64,000 nucleotides of DNA, taken from assembly GCF_004379255.2 (NCBI RefSeq), contig NC_056048.1:3410001-3474000 (forward strand), given 5' to 3'. The stretch comes from Salvia splendens. Lineage: Eukaryota > Streptophyta > Magnoliopsida > Lamiales > Lamiaceae. The position numbers and the translations under genes were made by a program. Shown one piece after another: positions 27,568-39,218 of this stretch; positions within the stretch are counted from its first letter, which is position 1, and the number at the start of each line of letters is the position of its first letter. The notes under the pieces are model-generated. The model ran no database searches. It saw only the letters and a list, made by a program, of their open reading frames with translations, and was not told where the DNA came from.

Positions 27568-28970
27568 ATGTCTGATGCATTTTTTCCAATATTAACATAT
27601 AAGATGAGATCCCCTTCGCATAATTCCGCACGGCTGTGCATGTTACTCGAAGACATTATGCTCATTTACCACACTGAAACGTACTTCATCATTCATCGAT
27701 ATGCGAGCGCACGCACTCGAAGAGCGAAACGTGTAATTTTAGAGCATGCAAGACGGTATAGCGTGCTTAATAAAATCCCCGCACAATTGAAACACCTATC
27801 CCGACTAGTCAATGTAACCGACGCAGATTGTCTTGCTAATCTACGTATGGATCGTAATATATTTTGGAGATTATGTCGAGTTCTAGTTGAAAGAGTAGGG
27901 TTGCGGACTGGTCAATGCCTCGGAGTGGAAGAAAAAGTGGCTATATTCGTCGGAGTACTTACACATCATAACAAGAATCGGGTGGTGCGTTTTAACTTCC
28001 AGAGGTCAGGTGCAACAGTGTCTTATTATGTTAACAAGGTGCTTGGAGCTGTACTTAACCTACATCCGGTTCTTCTGCGGAAACCGACACCTGTGTCAGA
28101 TGAGTGTGACGACTACCGTTGGAAATGGTTCAAAGTAAGTTAATATGTTTGAAACTTACATTAGGTTACAAATATATTACATACACAATCTGACATCTTA
28201 ATGCATTTGATTATATGTTCTGTTGCATGGCTGTTTAGGGGCATTAGATGGTACACACATCAAAGTCTTGGTGAGTAATTCTGACAAACCACGTTACAGG
28301 ACACGGAAAGGGCAAATAGCGACTAACACACTAGCTGTATGTGACCGTAACATGCAATTTGTATACATCTTGCCTGGGTGGAAGGGGTCAGCCGGTGTCT
28401 CGGCCGACCGGATTAAAGGTTCCTCAAGGTTAGAGAAGCTGCTTTACCACGCTATGTCAAGTGCTTTATTTTTTGCAAAGTTGAATCAATAACATTCACT
28501 TTTTCAATTTTGTCACAGGTTGTTACTATTTGTGTGATAACGGTTATGCCAATAGTAAAGGATTTTTAACACCTTACAAAAGGGTTAGGTACCACCTACG
28601 GGAGTGGTGCCCAGGTACAACGTGTCCACAAAACCATCGTGAACTCTTTAATATGCGCCACGCGAGAGCTAGGAATATTATTGAGCGAGCGTTTGCAGTG
28701 TTAAAAATGCGATGGGATATCCTACGGAGTGCATCCTTTTACCCAATAAAAACACGGATACGCCTTATAATGGCTTGCTTCTTACTTCATAACTTCATCC
28801 GACGGGAGATGGAAGTGGATCCTGTAGAAGTTGAGCTCGATGGTGAGACTGGGCAACCGTTAGTAGACGAAGAATTCATAGGACATGATTACGTAGACTT
28901 CATCGAGCCTTCAGCTGAATGGACGCAAACACGTGATGACATAGCCCTCAACATGTGGAACAACAGATAG
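27568..28970 (+). pseudogene. Harbinger (HARBI1-like, DDE_Tnp_4) transposase, decayed
   Basis: Three exons: about 27568-28134, 28222-28422 and 28519-28970. All three catalytic acidic residues are readable: Asp in [11 protein letters not shown], Asp in LCDNGYANSKGF, Glu in NIIERAFAVLKMRW. Two lesions are visible. The acceptor before GCLGALDG reads gcat where gcag is expected; the nearby tttag acceptor would put a stop in frame. The block between GSAG and [10 protein letters not shown] is short by a few residues and out of frame: the [10 protein letters not shown] stretch is read only in the +1 frame, where it joins the third exon correctly at CAAG. A DDE endonuclease that excises and inserts DNA at TWA sites; this copy is inactive. 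Confidence 0.85.
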
Positions 28971-29142
28971 ACCTATGTAGTCTTGTTTGTGAATTTCCAT
29001 TTTCATGTTTTTGTAGAAATTGGTTAGCTATGTACTGCCAGTTGATATTACTTGGAAACTATCATCCTAGTTTATTCTGATCGTGTGTGGCTGTCATTAC
29101 TATTGTTTCATTGTTGTGTCATTCTTTTCCTTTCCCAGCTAG
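28971..29142. other. Transposon 3' flank, no gene
   Basis: Short AT-rich stretch between the transposase stop and the GRF zinc-finger frame. A pyrimidine tract and tttcccag just before 29142 could be a splice acceptor feeding the next frame. Confidence 0.35.
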
Positions 29143-29307
29143 ATGCATACCAAAGAGACGAACTCAGATGAAATTCCAGAATGTGGCTGTGGAAAGGGAC
29201 AAATGGAATTGCGATGTGCAGGCAAATCGGCCATAAATGCTGGAAGGTACTACTACAAGTGTCCGGCAAATGGAAAGCATCTGGGGTACTTCAAGTGGTA
29301 TGACTGA
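29143..29307 (+). CDS. GRF-type zinc-finger mini-ORF inside the Harbinger complex
   Basis: A 54-codon frame (MHTKETNSDEIPEC...) too short for routine gene callers. It matches the GRF zinc finger: CGCGKGQMELRC, then NAGRYYYKC and GYFKWYD, that is C-X-C followed by GR-Y-(Y/F)-X-C and a terminal F-x-W-x-D. GRF fingers bind single-stranded nucleic acid or protein partners; in plants they often occur in transposon-associated genes. It follows the transposase on the same strand, and a tttcccag acceptor precedes it, so it may be a terminal exon. Whether it belonged to the transposon or was captured is open. Confidence 0.6.
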   Translation: MHTKETNSDEIPECGCGKGQMELRCAGKSAINAGRYYYKCPANGKHLGYFKWYD

Positions 29308-30791
29308 TTTTGGTACTCCTCGGTGTCCTCATTGGAAAGATTATGTAGATCATGGCGTGTGTTGCCGGCCTGTGCTTAAGCACGTTGCAGACTCGCTTAT
29401 ACATTAGCAACTTTTGACTCCTTCCGTGAATGTTTTGGTCAGACTACTTTGTTGCATTCTGAGAATGCATTGTTTGAAGGCTTGTGTAGTTGTTTAATTG
29501 AAGATATGTATTATTAAGACAAGGGTACGAATGTATTAGGACTAATGCCTTCTCCGGAATAGAAGCCGATTAACAAGTAGCTAGGAATTGAAGTGGATCT
29601 TGCATACTGTTCATACAATGCGATTGTAAATGCACTTTGCTCAACTTGGCCATTTGGTGTTGATTAATATGATGTGAAGTATTGTAGTTGCATTTATAAA
29701 AGTTGGTTTCTCATTTTTCAAATGAATGCAGAGACGATCTATCGTGTCAAGGGGTTAAATTAGATACACAATAATCAATGTGGGCGGCAGCACAGCTGCG
29801 TAAGAACTCAATGCACCTGAAATTGGTATTTATTGGTGGAATGAATCGAAAGGGATTATCTATTATATTGTGAGATACATTTCCTATTAAATTTCAACTA
29901 ATATAAAAGGGAATTTTGCCCAGAATTTGGAATATTTGTTAATAAAAGATACTCCTAATAAGTACTAATTCCATCCCAGAATTTGGGAGTATTTTTTTTC
30001 CAAAATCAGTGCTGAAAATACAAGAACACCTCCACTACTTTTGGACGGAAGTAGTATTACTTTTACATATCACTATATCTTCAAATCACATAAAATAAAT
30101 AAATAAAGATGCTTAAATTATTTACTGAATATCTTATCCAATGTATTGCTATGTGACGTGTACTACGTAACAGTACATATTATATGGATATATAACTTAT
30201 TTAAACATAAGAAATATACGAAAATAATTGGGGATATCTATTGAAAATTTAAGAAAAGCTACCAATAATATTTTTCATTCACTTACCTTGACTCCTTTTC
30301 GCTCAACTGTTTTGAAAAAGAATAATTTCTTAAAATTTTGTAATTACCCTCACACTGTGTCAAATTTCTATATAGTAAATAGACAAAAAGTAAAGAGAAA
30401 GTAAAGTAAATAAAAAGAATAATATAATTAAGAGTCTTCTCTACATTATTCTTTCTCTTATTTTACATTCTTTATATTTTAACTATTTGTGGAAGTATTT
30501 GTTTTCCAAAATGAGTCTTGAAAATACAAGAACACCTGGGTGATCCTTTCCCGGAGTGAATGCAGTGGTACCAACCCAAAGTACTAACAACATCACACAT
30601 TAGTTCACCAGAGCTGGACGATGTTAATTTGGCGGTTTGAGTGGATGAGTACCGATTTGGTGTTGTCATTAGTCATAAATAGTTATATCTTGTAATGATG
30701 AAAAAAAGTAGTCGCATGTCAATCGCATTGCATGCAGCTGTTCATACTACTATATAAGACATGAGTCCTCATTCCATATGTCCATACCAAC
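29308..30791. other. Non-coding interior of the Harbinger complex
   Basis: AT-rich. Around 29940-30060 there is a short palindrome-like unit (attccatcccagaatttggg, with ggacggaagtagtatt at its other end) that resembles a Stowaway remnant. No credible gene. Confidence 0.4.
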
Positions 30792-31150
30792 ATGAACATC
30801 CCACCCCAATCTCAGTATTTGTACGCAGGCAAATGGACCCCCGAAAGCGACGCTATACTCTGCGATAGTTTGGTTAGGTTGAAGAAGGAGACATGCTGGC
30901 TTATAAAGCAGTACCCTAGCTATTTTTAGGCAACAACAGGCAAACAAATCGAGGAAAAATTGGTTGTGCAGATCGATGAATTCGAGGTCGTCGACCGGGT
31001 AGATTCACTGCATACGCGCTACCTCACGCTCAAGGAACTTTGCAAGCAGAAGGGCGTCCAATGGCTTCCTGAGACACGATCTGTAATCGCTCCTGACTGT
31101 TTGTGGGAGAAGATATGTAAGGTAATCACTTCTTTCCTTCTATTATTTGG
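30792..31150 (+). pseudogene. SANT/Myb-like DNA-binding fragment with one nonsense codon
   Basis: From ATG 30792 the frame reads YAGKWTPESDAILCDSL, a TAG at 30927-30929, then RVDSLHTRYLTLKELCKQKG, a WLPETRSVIAPD stretch and LWEKICK, ending at a GTAATC donor. This is the Myb/SANT-like (Myb_DNA-bind_3) domain common in plant transposon-derived genes. Remnants of a further exon with coding character follow to about 31560. It could be a second ORF1 or a host gene fragment. Confidence 0.6.
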
Positions 31151-31224
31151 AGAAATACTTGGCGAATAGTTCGCATTGGTGTTGGTCATGTCGTAGCCAT
31201 TTTTTCACTCTTCTATTCCACTTC

Positions 31225-31560
31225 ATTGTTCAGAGCAACCTAGTTGCTACGAGGTGCCGGATGGAATAAGGAAGTGAACTCGCCCAATGTCATCCCACCA
31301 GCCAATGTCCGCCGCAAGTTGTTTGTCAACTTAAACTGACCCTCGGACAGGGAGTCAACAACTGAGCCGGGTATATATTTCATTGACATTGGGCCGGATG
31401 GAAAGCTCCGTACGAGAGTAGAGAAAGGTCAGGTGCTACCTAAGGATCATCCAATGAAGGAGTCTAATGTGAAGAAATTTGACCGAGCATCGAACGCAAG
31501 CTCCAACGGTTCCAACTCACCACTAGGGCGGTGGCCACACCTTCATAAATGAAGGCATGA
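31225..31560 (+). pseudogene. Unrecognised coding-like remnant
   Basis: One frame reads GIYFIDIGPDGKLRTRVEKG followed by QVLPKDHPMKESNVKKFDR and is interrupted upstream by a stop. I do not recognise the protein. Position and strand suggest it was the 3' exon of the SANT-like fragment at 30792. Confidence 0.35.
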
Positions 31561-32356
31561 ATTGTATGGTGAGGCACAATGCAGTCCCGATGGTGCACTC
31601 ATTATATATCAACGGTCTTTGATGCTATTCCTTCGTGGACTGTAATGGTATTTTGGTTTGTAAATTTAACCATAATATGGTTTTAGTAGTTTATATGTAC
31701 TAGATTATGTGGATCGCCTACCCTCTTTTCAATTCTTCTCGGCTAAAGTGACAAGGTAGTAGTAGACTTTGTTGGGTATGAATCATTTTGGCTCTGACTC
31801 TTTGTAGCATCTGTCTCCAGATGACGAATTTGTCTGAATGAAAGTAATCATGGTATGTGCTTAATGTTGTTTGATGATTGCATACTTATACTTTAGTTTG
31901 TTTGTAGGATGAAAATAACACATTGTAGACCATATTATTTTGAACAATCAGATAGTTGCTCGACAATATACTTTCATCAACAATAAAACAACGGTAGATA
32001 AACCTAATTCATTGAACTTCCATCAACCATAATTCCACATTAACACATCCAATGAAGGTAATCATAAGTCCTAAAGCAGACACTAATCAAAACGAGAATG
32101 CTATGGCTACTATGGACCTTGCCATGAAACACCAAAAACCAAAATAGGAATGGATGTACAAGCGGTGTTCTGCAAACATATTGCAGCTTGTTACCCAAAC
32201 ATAGACCAACCCGAGCTAAAGTTTTAAGGGCTGCATCATACACACTAACATAGCATTCTAACTTGATTAGTGGAATATTTACATTCAAAACATGCTTACC
32301 CAACTTCAAAACACCATCAGCCACCTACAACCACTTCAAACTGCTTTGCGGCTCTC
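31561..32356. other. Spacer inside Harbinger complex
   Basis: AT-rich. The minus-strand frame at 32040-32324 shows no family features and is probably chance or a 3' flank of ORF1. Confidence 0.35.
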
Positions 32357-33551
32357 CTAGAACAGCATTAGTAAGTACCCCAGTTTAGCATGTTCCTTCA
32401 TGCCCATGAAAACCTCCATACGTTGTGGTTTGTCAGCTAAGATATTACACAGCTTGTACCTCTGAGCCAGAGTTAGTCCATCCACATCACAGAGCTTGTC
32501 GAAGATCTCTTGCCTCGCCTTCCCAATATCAAACTCGTAGCCAATTCTTGAAGCAATCACATCCAAGCGCGCGTTTGTTTGAGCATTTAGATTTCCTAGG
32601 AAATCCATCAACGCATCATCAGTAGCAGGAGCCTTTCATTTTTGGGTGCCAGATTTGGTGTTAGAGACCAGATGTTCAGTGTGTGCTGAGCTGCTATGTT
32701 GATTCTCCATCCCCTCGACCCCTTTGGGACTCTGATTAGGTAAGAAATCCTCGAAGGTAGGATGGTAGTCATTTTCATTGCATTGACTGCCACTGGCCCG
32801 GTTTGCCTGTAAGGTGGCAGCTGCCACCTCAATGTCCTCGCCCCCCACACCCGTTGCACGGTCCTTACCAAAAATACTTTTCCAATCTTCCCAGAACAGC
32901 CACGATTTGTTGCGCATTCCTTTGGCGTTCTTATCAGCCTGTAATGATATAGTTGATGTTGAATGCCATAACAAGATATGAAAATTAAATTAAAAAATGT
33001 TTATAATTGATAGTAGCAAAGATCATGAAGATACAAGGTAAACGTACATGCACGACTTGTTCCCACTGGTCGTCGTTGATGTCAATTTTGTAATCACCAT
33101 CAGCATTGAAACCAACACCTCTCCTTGAGAGTATGCCTCGAAGGCTGGTGTAGTTTTTCTTCCAGGCCGTAATCTTGGACACGATATGTAGCTGTCCCTT
33201 GATGTCCAATTCGGGAAATTCAGCTCGGATGTTGTCTTCAATTTTTGTAAGGTAACCCGAGCGAAAACCATTGTCTGATTTTCACCCACGGGCCACAAGT
33301 TCTACCAACGATGCAGCCAGAATTTCTTCCTCCCGTGCAATCCAAATCCTACGAGATCGGTCGCCCTTGCGGAATTTTTTCCAGCCAGATACATTGTTGC
33401 CTTGACGAAGAAAAGGACATACAAACAAAATTTCATTACAGCATGGATGACACAAACAGATTGAACCAAAAAACAAATATTATTTGAATATAAAAAAACC
33501 TTCACTTGTGCCGCCTCTAATAGTCACACCTGCACCGGTTGAAGTAGACAT
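32357..33551 (-). pseudogene. Harbinger ORF1, SANT/Myb-like, with two nonsense codons
   Basis: Start at 33551 (MSTSTGAGVTIRGG), exon 1 to 33500, exon 2 about 33400-33049, exon 3 from about 32941 to the stop at 32357. Family blocks: RIWIAREEEILAASLVEL, KSDNGFRSGYLTKIE, VSKITAWKKNY, then a C-terminal block with LTLAQRYKLCNILADKP. TGA at 33282-33284 replaces the tryptophan normally before KSDNGF, and TGA near 32636 interrupts after SGTQK. Otherwise well preserved. Such ORF1 proteins pair with the DDE transposase to bind element ends. Confidence 0.8.
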
Positions 33552-34400
33552 AGTACCTACAGCACCAGCAAGGCAAGTTTAACAATCTAATAAATGTCAG
33601 AATACGAGTGAGCCAAAACAAGTAAAGCTTTGGGACATAATTCTTTGGAGCCACTGTAATGAGGGAACTGCAAGGGGACCTAAATTTACCAAAGTGTAGT
33701 TTCTCAATAATACAAATAGAAGAATATTACAGTAGTTCACATATGCCTGAAGCACACAGAATGGGGTAGGGAAAAGACTCAGCCTTACAAATTATGTAAT
33801 CTGAAACCCATACAACATGCCCATGTAGGTAATCGTTGTCCGAGGAAAAATTAAACCAAGACTAAGGAAGCAGCAAAACATAGCATACCGTAATAGAGAC
33901 TCAGATTCAAGAACGCCTCTCCGCACGGGCACCTTTTGCTCGCACCTCAGATGATTGGGGGATTTGGTCGTACCTTTCGCCGCTCAATGAGGTTTTGTAG
34001 AAGTAAAGGCTCTGGTTTATTTTTTAATACATCTAGCCTTTTTGCCCAAAATAATTGGGCGGGATTGGACTAAAATTTGACATTTCGTTTCCCGCGGCTA
34101 AGTTTTTCAAAAGGTTAATTAGAGAATTTTGAAAATATGGTAGGGGCTATTTGGTCAGATGACATAATTTGAAGATGCGTCTGTTTTTTACAACTCGCCA
34201 TTTCATGTTCACTGAACATACATACTAAATTCTGTAATGGTGGAGCCCACCACCTAATTCAGTCACATTTTTTTTTCTGGCCATTAAAAAAACCGTAAGA
34301 GTGAACACCTCCTAACAATTGATACCATAAGCCAATAAAAGTACTTTCAAAGTGGTTTGTCCTCATTTACATCATTTATGTAAAACTTTTCAGAGGATCA
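33552..34400. other. Harbinger 5' flank, no gene
   Basis: Contains the ORF1 upstream region and phrases such as cgcccaattattttg-like inverted words near 34050. A terminal repeat should lie before 34400 but was not identified. Confidence 0.35.
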
Positions 34401-34419
34401 ATTTTTGTGGGTGAATCCC

Positions 34420-34560
34420 TCTTATCCTTTTGGTTTTTGGTTAAATTGAGCAAGAACAGATAATTCGTAGCTCGATTTCACAATGAGGAAGTCGGGATTC
34501 ATATCATTTGCTATCAAGAGCCTTCAATTTTTGCTATTGTAAGTGTTTTTCTCAACTTCT
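34420..34560. repeat. Relic LTR end plus PBS-like leader, copy 1
   Basis: Sequence gagcaagaacagataattcg, then tcacaatgaggaagtcggg and atatcatttgctatcaagag. The same order recurs at 35910-36010 and 43560-43660, where the last part reads ttggtatcagaagc, a primer-binding-site-like motif. It is an old LTR remnant duplicated with the CRK units. Confidence 0.5.
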
Positions 34561-34663
34561 CCTTGCTTTTGTGATTTTTCGTTCGTTTGATCGAAATGAT
34601 TTATTGACATGATTTTGAGATGAAATTTTGACTGGATCAGCGCGAATACAAAAACTTTTCGGG

Positions 34664-34830
34664 CCGAATCAGCGCGTATATAAGTCAGTAATGGAGATAT
34701 ATCATTTTGCGAGGAATGGCGAGATTGCTGAGACGGCCGAGAAGAAGTCTTGTGGTGATAATTTGTGGAGTCAGAGTTGGGATTCAGTGAAGTCTTGGGG
34801 CCGAATCACCATGGATATAAGTCGGTAATA
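34664..34830 (-). pseudogene. CRK 3' tail relic (two partial copies)
   Basis: On the minus strand the stretch encodes the C-terminal tail pattern of CRK-6 and CRK-8 (NSDSTNYHHKTSSRPSQQSR, then SSQNDIS), with frameshifts. A second partial copy of the last codons (tggatataagtcggtaat) lies at 34807-34830. No kinase domain is left. Confidence 0.75.
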
Positions 34831-34876
34831 AGACTGGAGTTTATACTGACAAAGGAAGATAGAAGCCATGAAACAG

Positions 34877-35048
34877 GGGAGAGGATCCCCTGCTGTGCAC
34901 AAATCACAGCAGGGCCCTGCTGCCCCTCACAAATAATTTTAAAATATTAAATTTTTATTTTTTTTATAAAAAAAATAATAATATAAAATGGTGGTGTATG
35001 GGGCAGCAGGCCCTGCTGTGATTTGTGCACAGCAGGGGATCCTCTCCC
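34877..35048. mobile_element. Mutator-like MITE with 9-bp target duplication
   Basis: A 172-bp near-perfect hairpin: GGGAGAGGATCCCCTGCTGT at the left and its inverted copy at the right, with arms of about 55 bp around an AT-rich loop. It is flanked by ATGAAACAG at 34868-34876 and 35049-35057. A 9-bp duplication is the Mutator superfamily signature. Paralogous spacers at 38970 and 47563 show the empty site (ccatgaaatagag). Confidence 0.88.
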
Positions 35049-35059
35049 ATGAAACAGAG

Positions 35060-35400
35060 ACCAAGGTAAATATTTATGGAAAGAAAATTAAAAATAGACT
35101 ATACTATAAAATATAATGACTGGAGTGTATATTGACTGGGGCGTGTACTGGATGAATAAGACTGGAGCATTTATTAAGAAGCGTCCCCTGTGGGCTAAGG
35201 AAATTCATTATGAAAAGAAAATTAAAAAAAAGACTATATAAAATAAAATTCGAAAATTCAAAAGAAAAACGATTATTTTGAATGGAACGAAGATGCCATG
35301 AAACTGAGATCTAGGAAATGTCCTTACAAAGTACGAACTATAGTTTGACCTCATCTGTCTGTTTATTAAGAAGCGACCTTTTCTATTCATGCAAGTGGTA
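35060..35400. repeat. Inter-CRK spacer repeat, copies
   Basis: Repeats of gactggagtgtatattgact, ggctaaggaaattcattatg and gaaaagaaaattaaaaa-type phrases shared with 38930-39200, 43320-43500 and 47500-47800. TTGAC W-box cores occur here. Confidence 0.55.
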
Positions 35401-35404
35401 TTGG

Positions 35405-35870
35405 AATTTTAACCCACTCAAAGTTGAAAGGGTGGTACAAGTGGTAGAATATTTAATTTTATGAAATTAAATAATATAGAACTGATTTGAATAGATGATC
35501 GTAGTATATTAATTTTTTTAAACTGATTCTAGATGAGTGAAAAACAATGAATTCCCGATTATTAAGAAATTATAGATTAAAGTTGGTTACAATAATAAAA
35601 TTATGAGATTATGTGTGTTAATTTATCTAAGTTTGGTTTTTGAGCCTTCATAAAACTTAGTATATATAAGAGACTGAATCGTTACATGTAATAATTAATG
35701 ACACAAAAATGGGCTACAAAGCACACATGCGCCTCGCCGAACTCGTGGTTGCATACCGCGATCCGGGGCAATGGGCCTTGGACTCGTACCTTGGATCTTG
35801 GTCGTAGGGCTTGGGGCTTTATTTTAGCACGACTTAATAACGTGGCGATACATGCAAACATGCCCTCCTT
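35405..35870. repeat. Degenerate copy of the LTR family seen at 40818-41805
   Basis: Shares taattttatgaaattaaata, gatgagtgaaaaacaatg, attaaagttgg and the GC-rich part followed by cttggatcttgg with the solo LTR in CRK-7, but with many substitutions and gaps. An older insertion of the same family. Confidence 0.55.
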
Positions 35871-36089
35871 TTGTGGGTGAATCTCTCTATTCTTTTGGTT
35901 TTTGGTTTAAATAGAGCAAGAACAAATCCGAACAAATAATTCTCGGCTCGAAGCTCCATTTCACAACAAGGAAGCCAAGGTTCCTATCATTTTGTATCAA
36001 GTTCTATAGGTTTTTGGTTGTGTTTTTTTTCCTTATTTACTTTGTTTGATCGAAATGATTTATTTTCATGGGCTTAAGCAGAAATTTTT

Positions 36090-36362
36090 ATCATATGTTC
36101 TATGACATATTTAGTTAAAAGTCTACAAAATTTAGAAAATTTAGTGAAAGGTGAAACTGAGTGTCAATTTTGGTAATCTAGTTGTTGAATAAATTTACTT
36201 ATATACTAGACCAATTATGTAAGTTATATATCAGATTTAATCCAATTTGGAGGTTGGAACTATAACAAAAATCACAAAGTTGAAAAATATATCAGATTAC
36301 CCTTAACATTTCAACAGGCAAAGAACGAAAATAAAATTAAAAATAACTTTTTTACTGTGGAT
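36090..36362. repeat. CRK downstream spacer block
   Basis: Block with gaaactgagtgtcaattttgg, ttggaggttggaactata and acatttcaacaggcaaagaa, repeated downstream of CRK-8 (43740-44720) and CRK-9 (48440-48620). It extends to the CRK stop codons and shows that duplication units include downstream DNA. Confidence 0.6.
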
Positions 36363-38826
<2,464 letters not shown>

Positions 38827-38909
38827 GCTAATTGAATGCAGAGTACTATTACAGACAGTTATGGTTTGGTGTTTATACTAAGGTTTTAATCATTATAATG
38901 ATAATTACA

Positions 38910-39218
38910 TAAAGACGACCATGACTAATGAATAAGACTGGAGTGTGTATTGACAAAGGAAGAATGGAAGCCATGAAATAGAGTCCAAGGAAATTCATTA
39001 TGAAAAGAATATTAAAAATAGACTATAAGTGTATATTGACTTGGGCATGGACTTTTTGAATAAGAGTGGAGTGTTTATTAAGAGCGTGCCAAGCGGGCTA
39101 TGAAAAATCATTATGAAAAGAATATTAAAAATAGACTTATATAAAATAAAATGCGAAAATTCAAAGACGAACGATGAATTTGAATTTTGAGTGTGAATGA
39201 TAAGCCAAGGAAATGTCC
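38910..39218. repeat. Inter-CRK spacer repeat, copies upstream of CRK-6
   Basis: Carries gacgaccatgactaatgaat, tgtattgacaaaggaag, agccatgaaatagag and atattgacttgggcatgg. Two TTGAC cores. Provides the empty site for the Mutator MITE at 34877. Confidence 0.6.

Larger units (their letters stand above)
27031..34400. mobile_element. Degenerate PIF/Harbinger complex inserted in an inter-CRK spacer
   Basis: The spacer pattern breaks at about 27030 (after gatgagtcctaaaa) and resumes near 34400 (before cccttttggtttttggt); the unbroken version is seen at 47840-47900. Between lie a DDE transposase (27568-28970, +), a GRF zinc-finger ORF (29143-29307, +), a SANT-like gene fragment (30792-31150, +) and a SANT-like ORF1 (32357-33551, -). 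The terminal repeats could not be placed, so one large element or two nested relatives are both possible. Confidence 0.6.
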
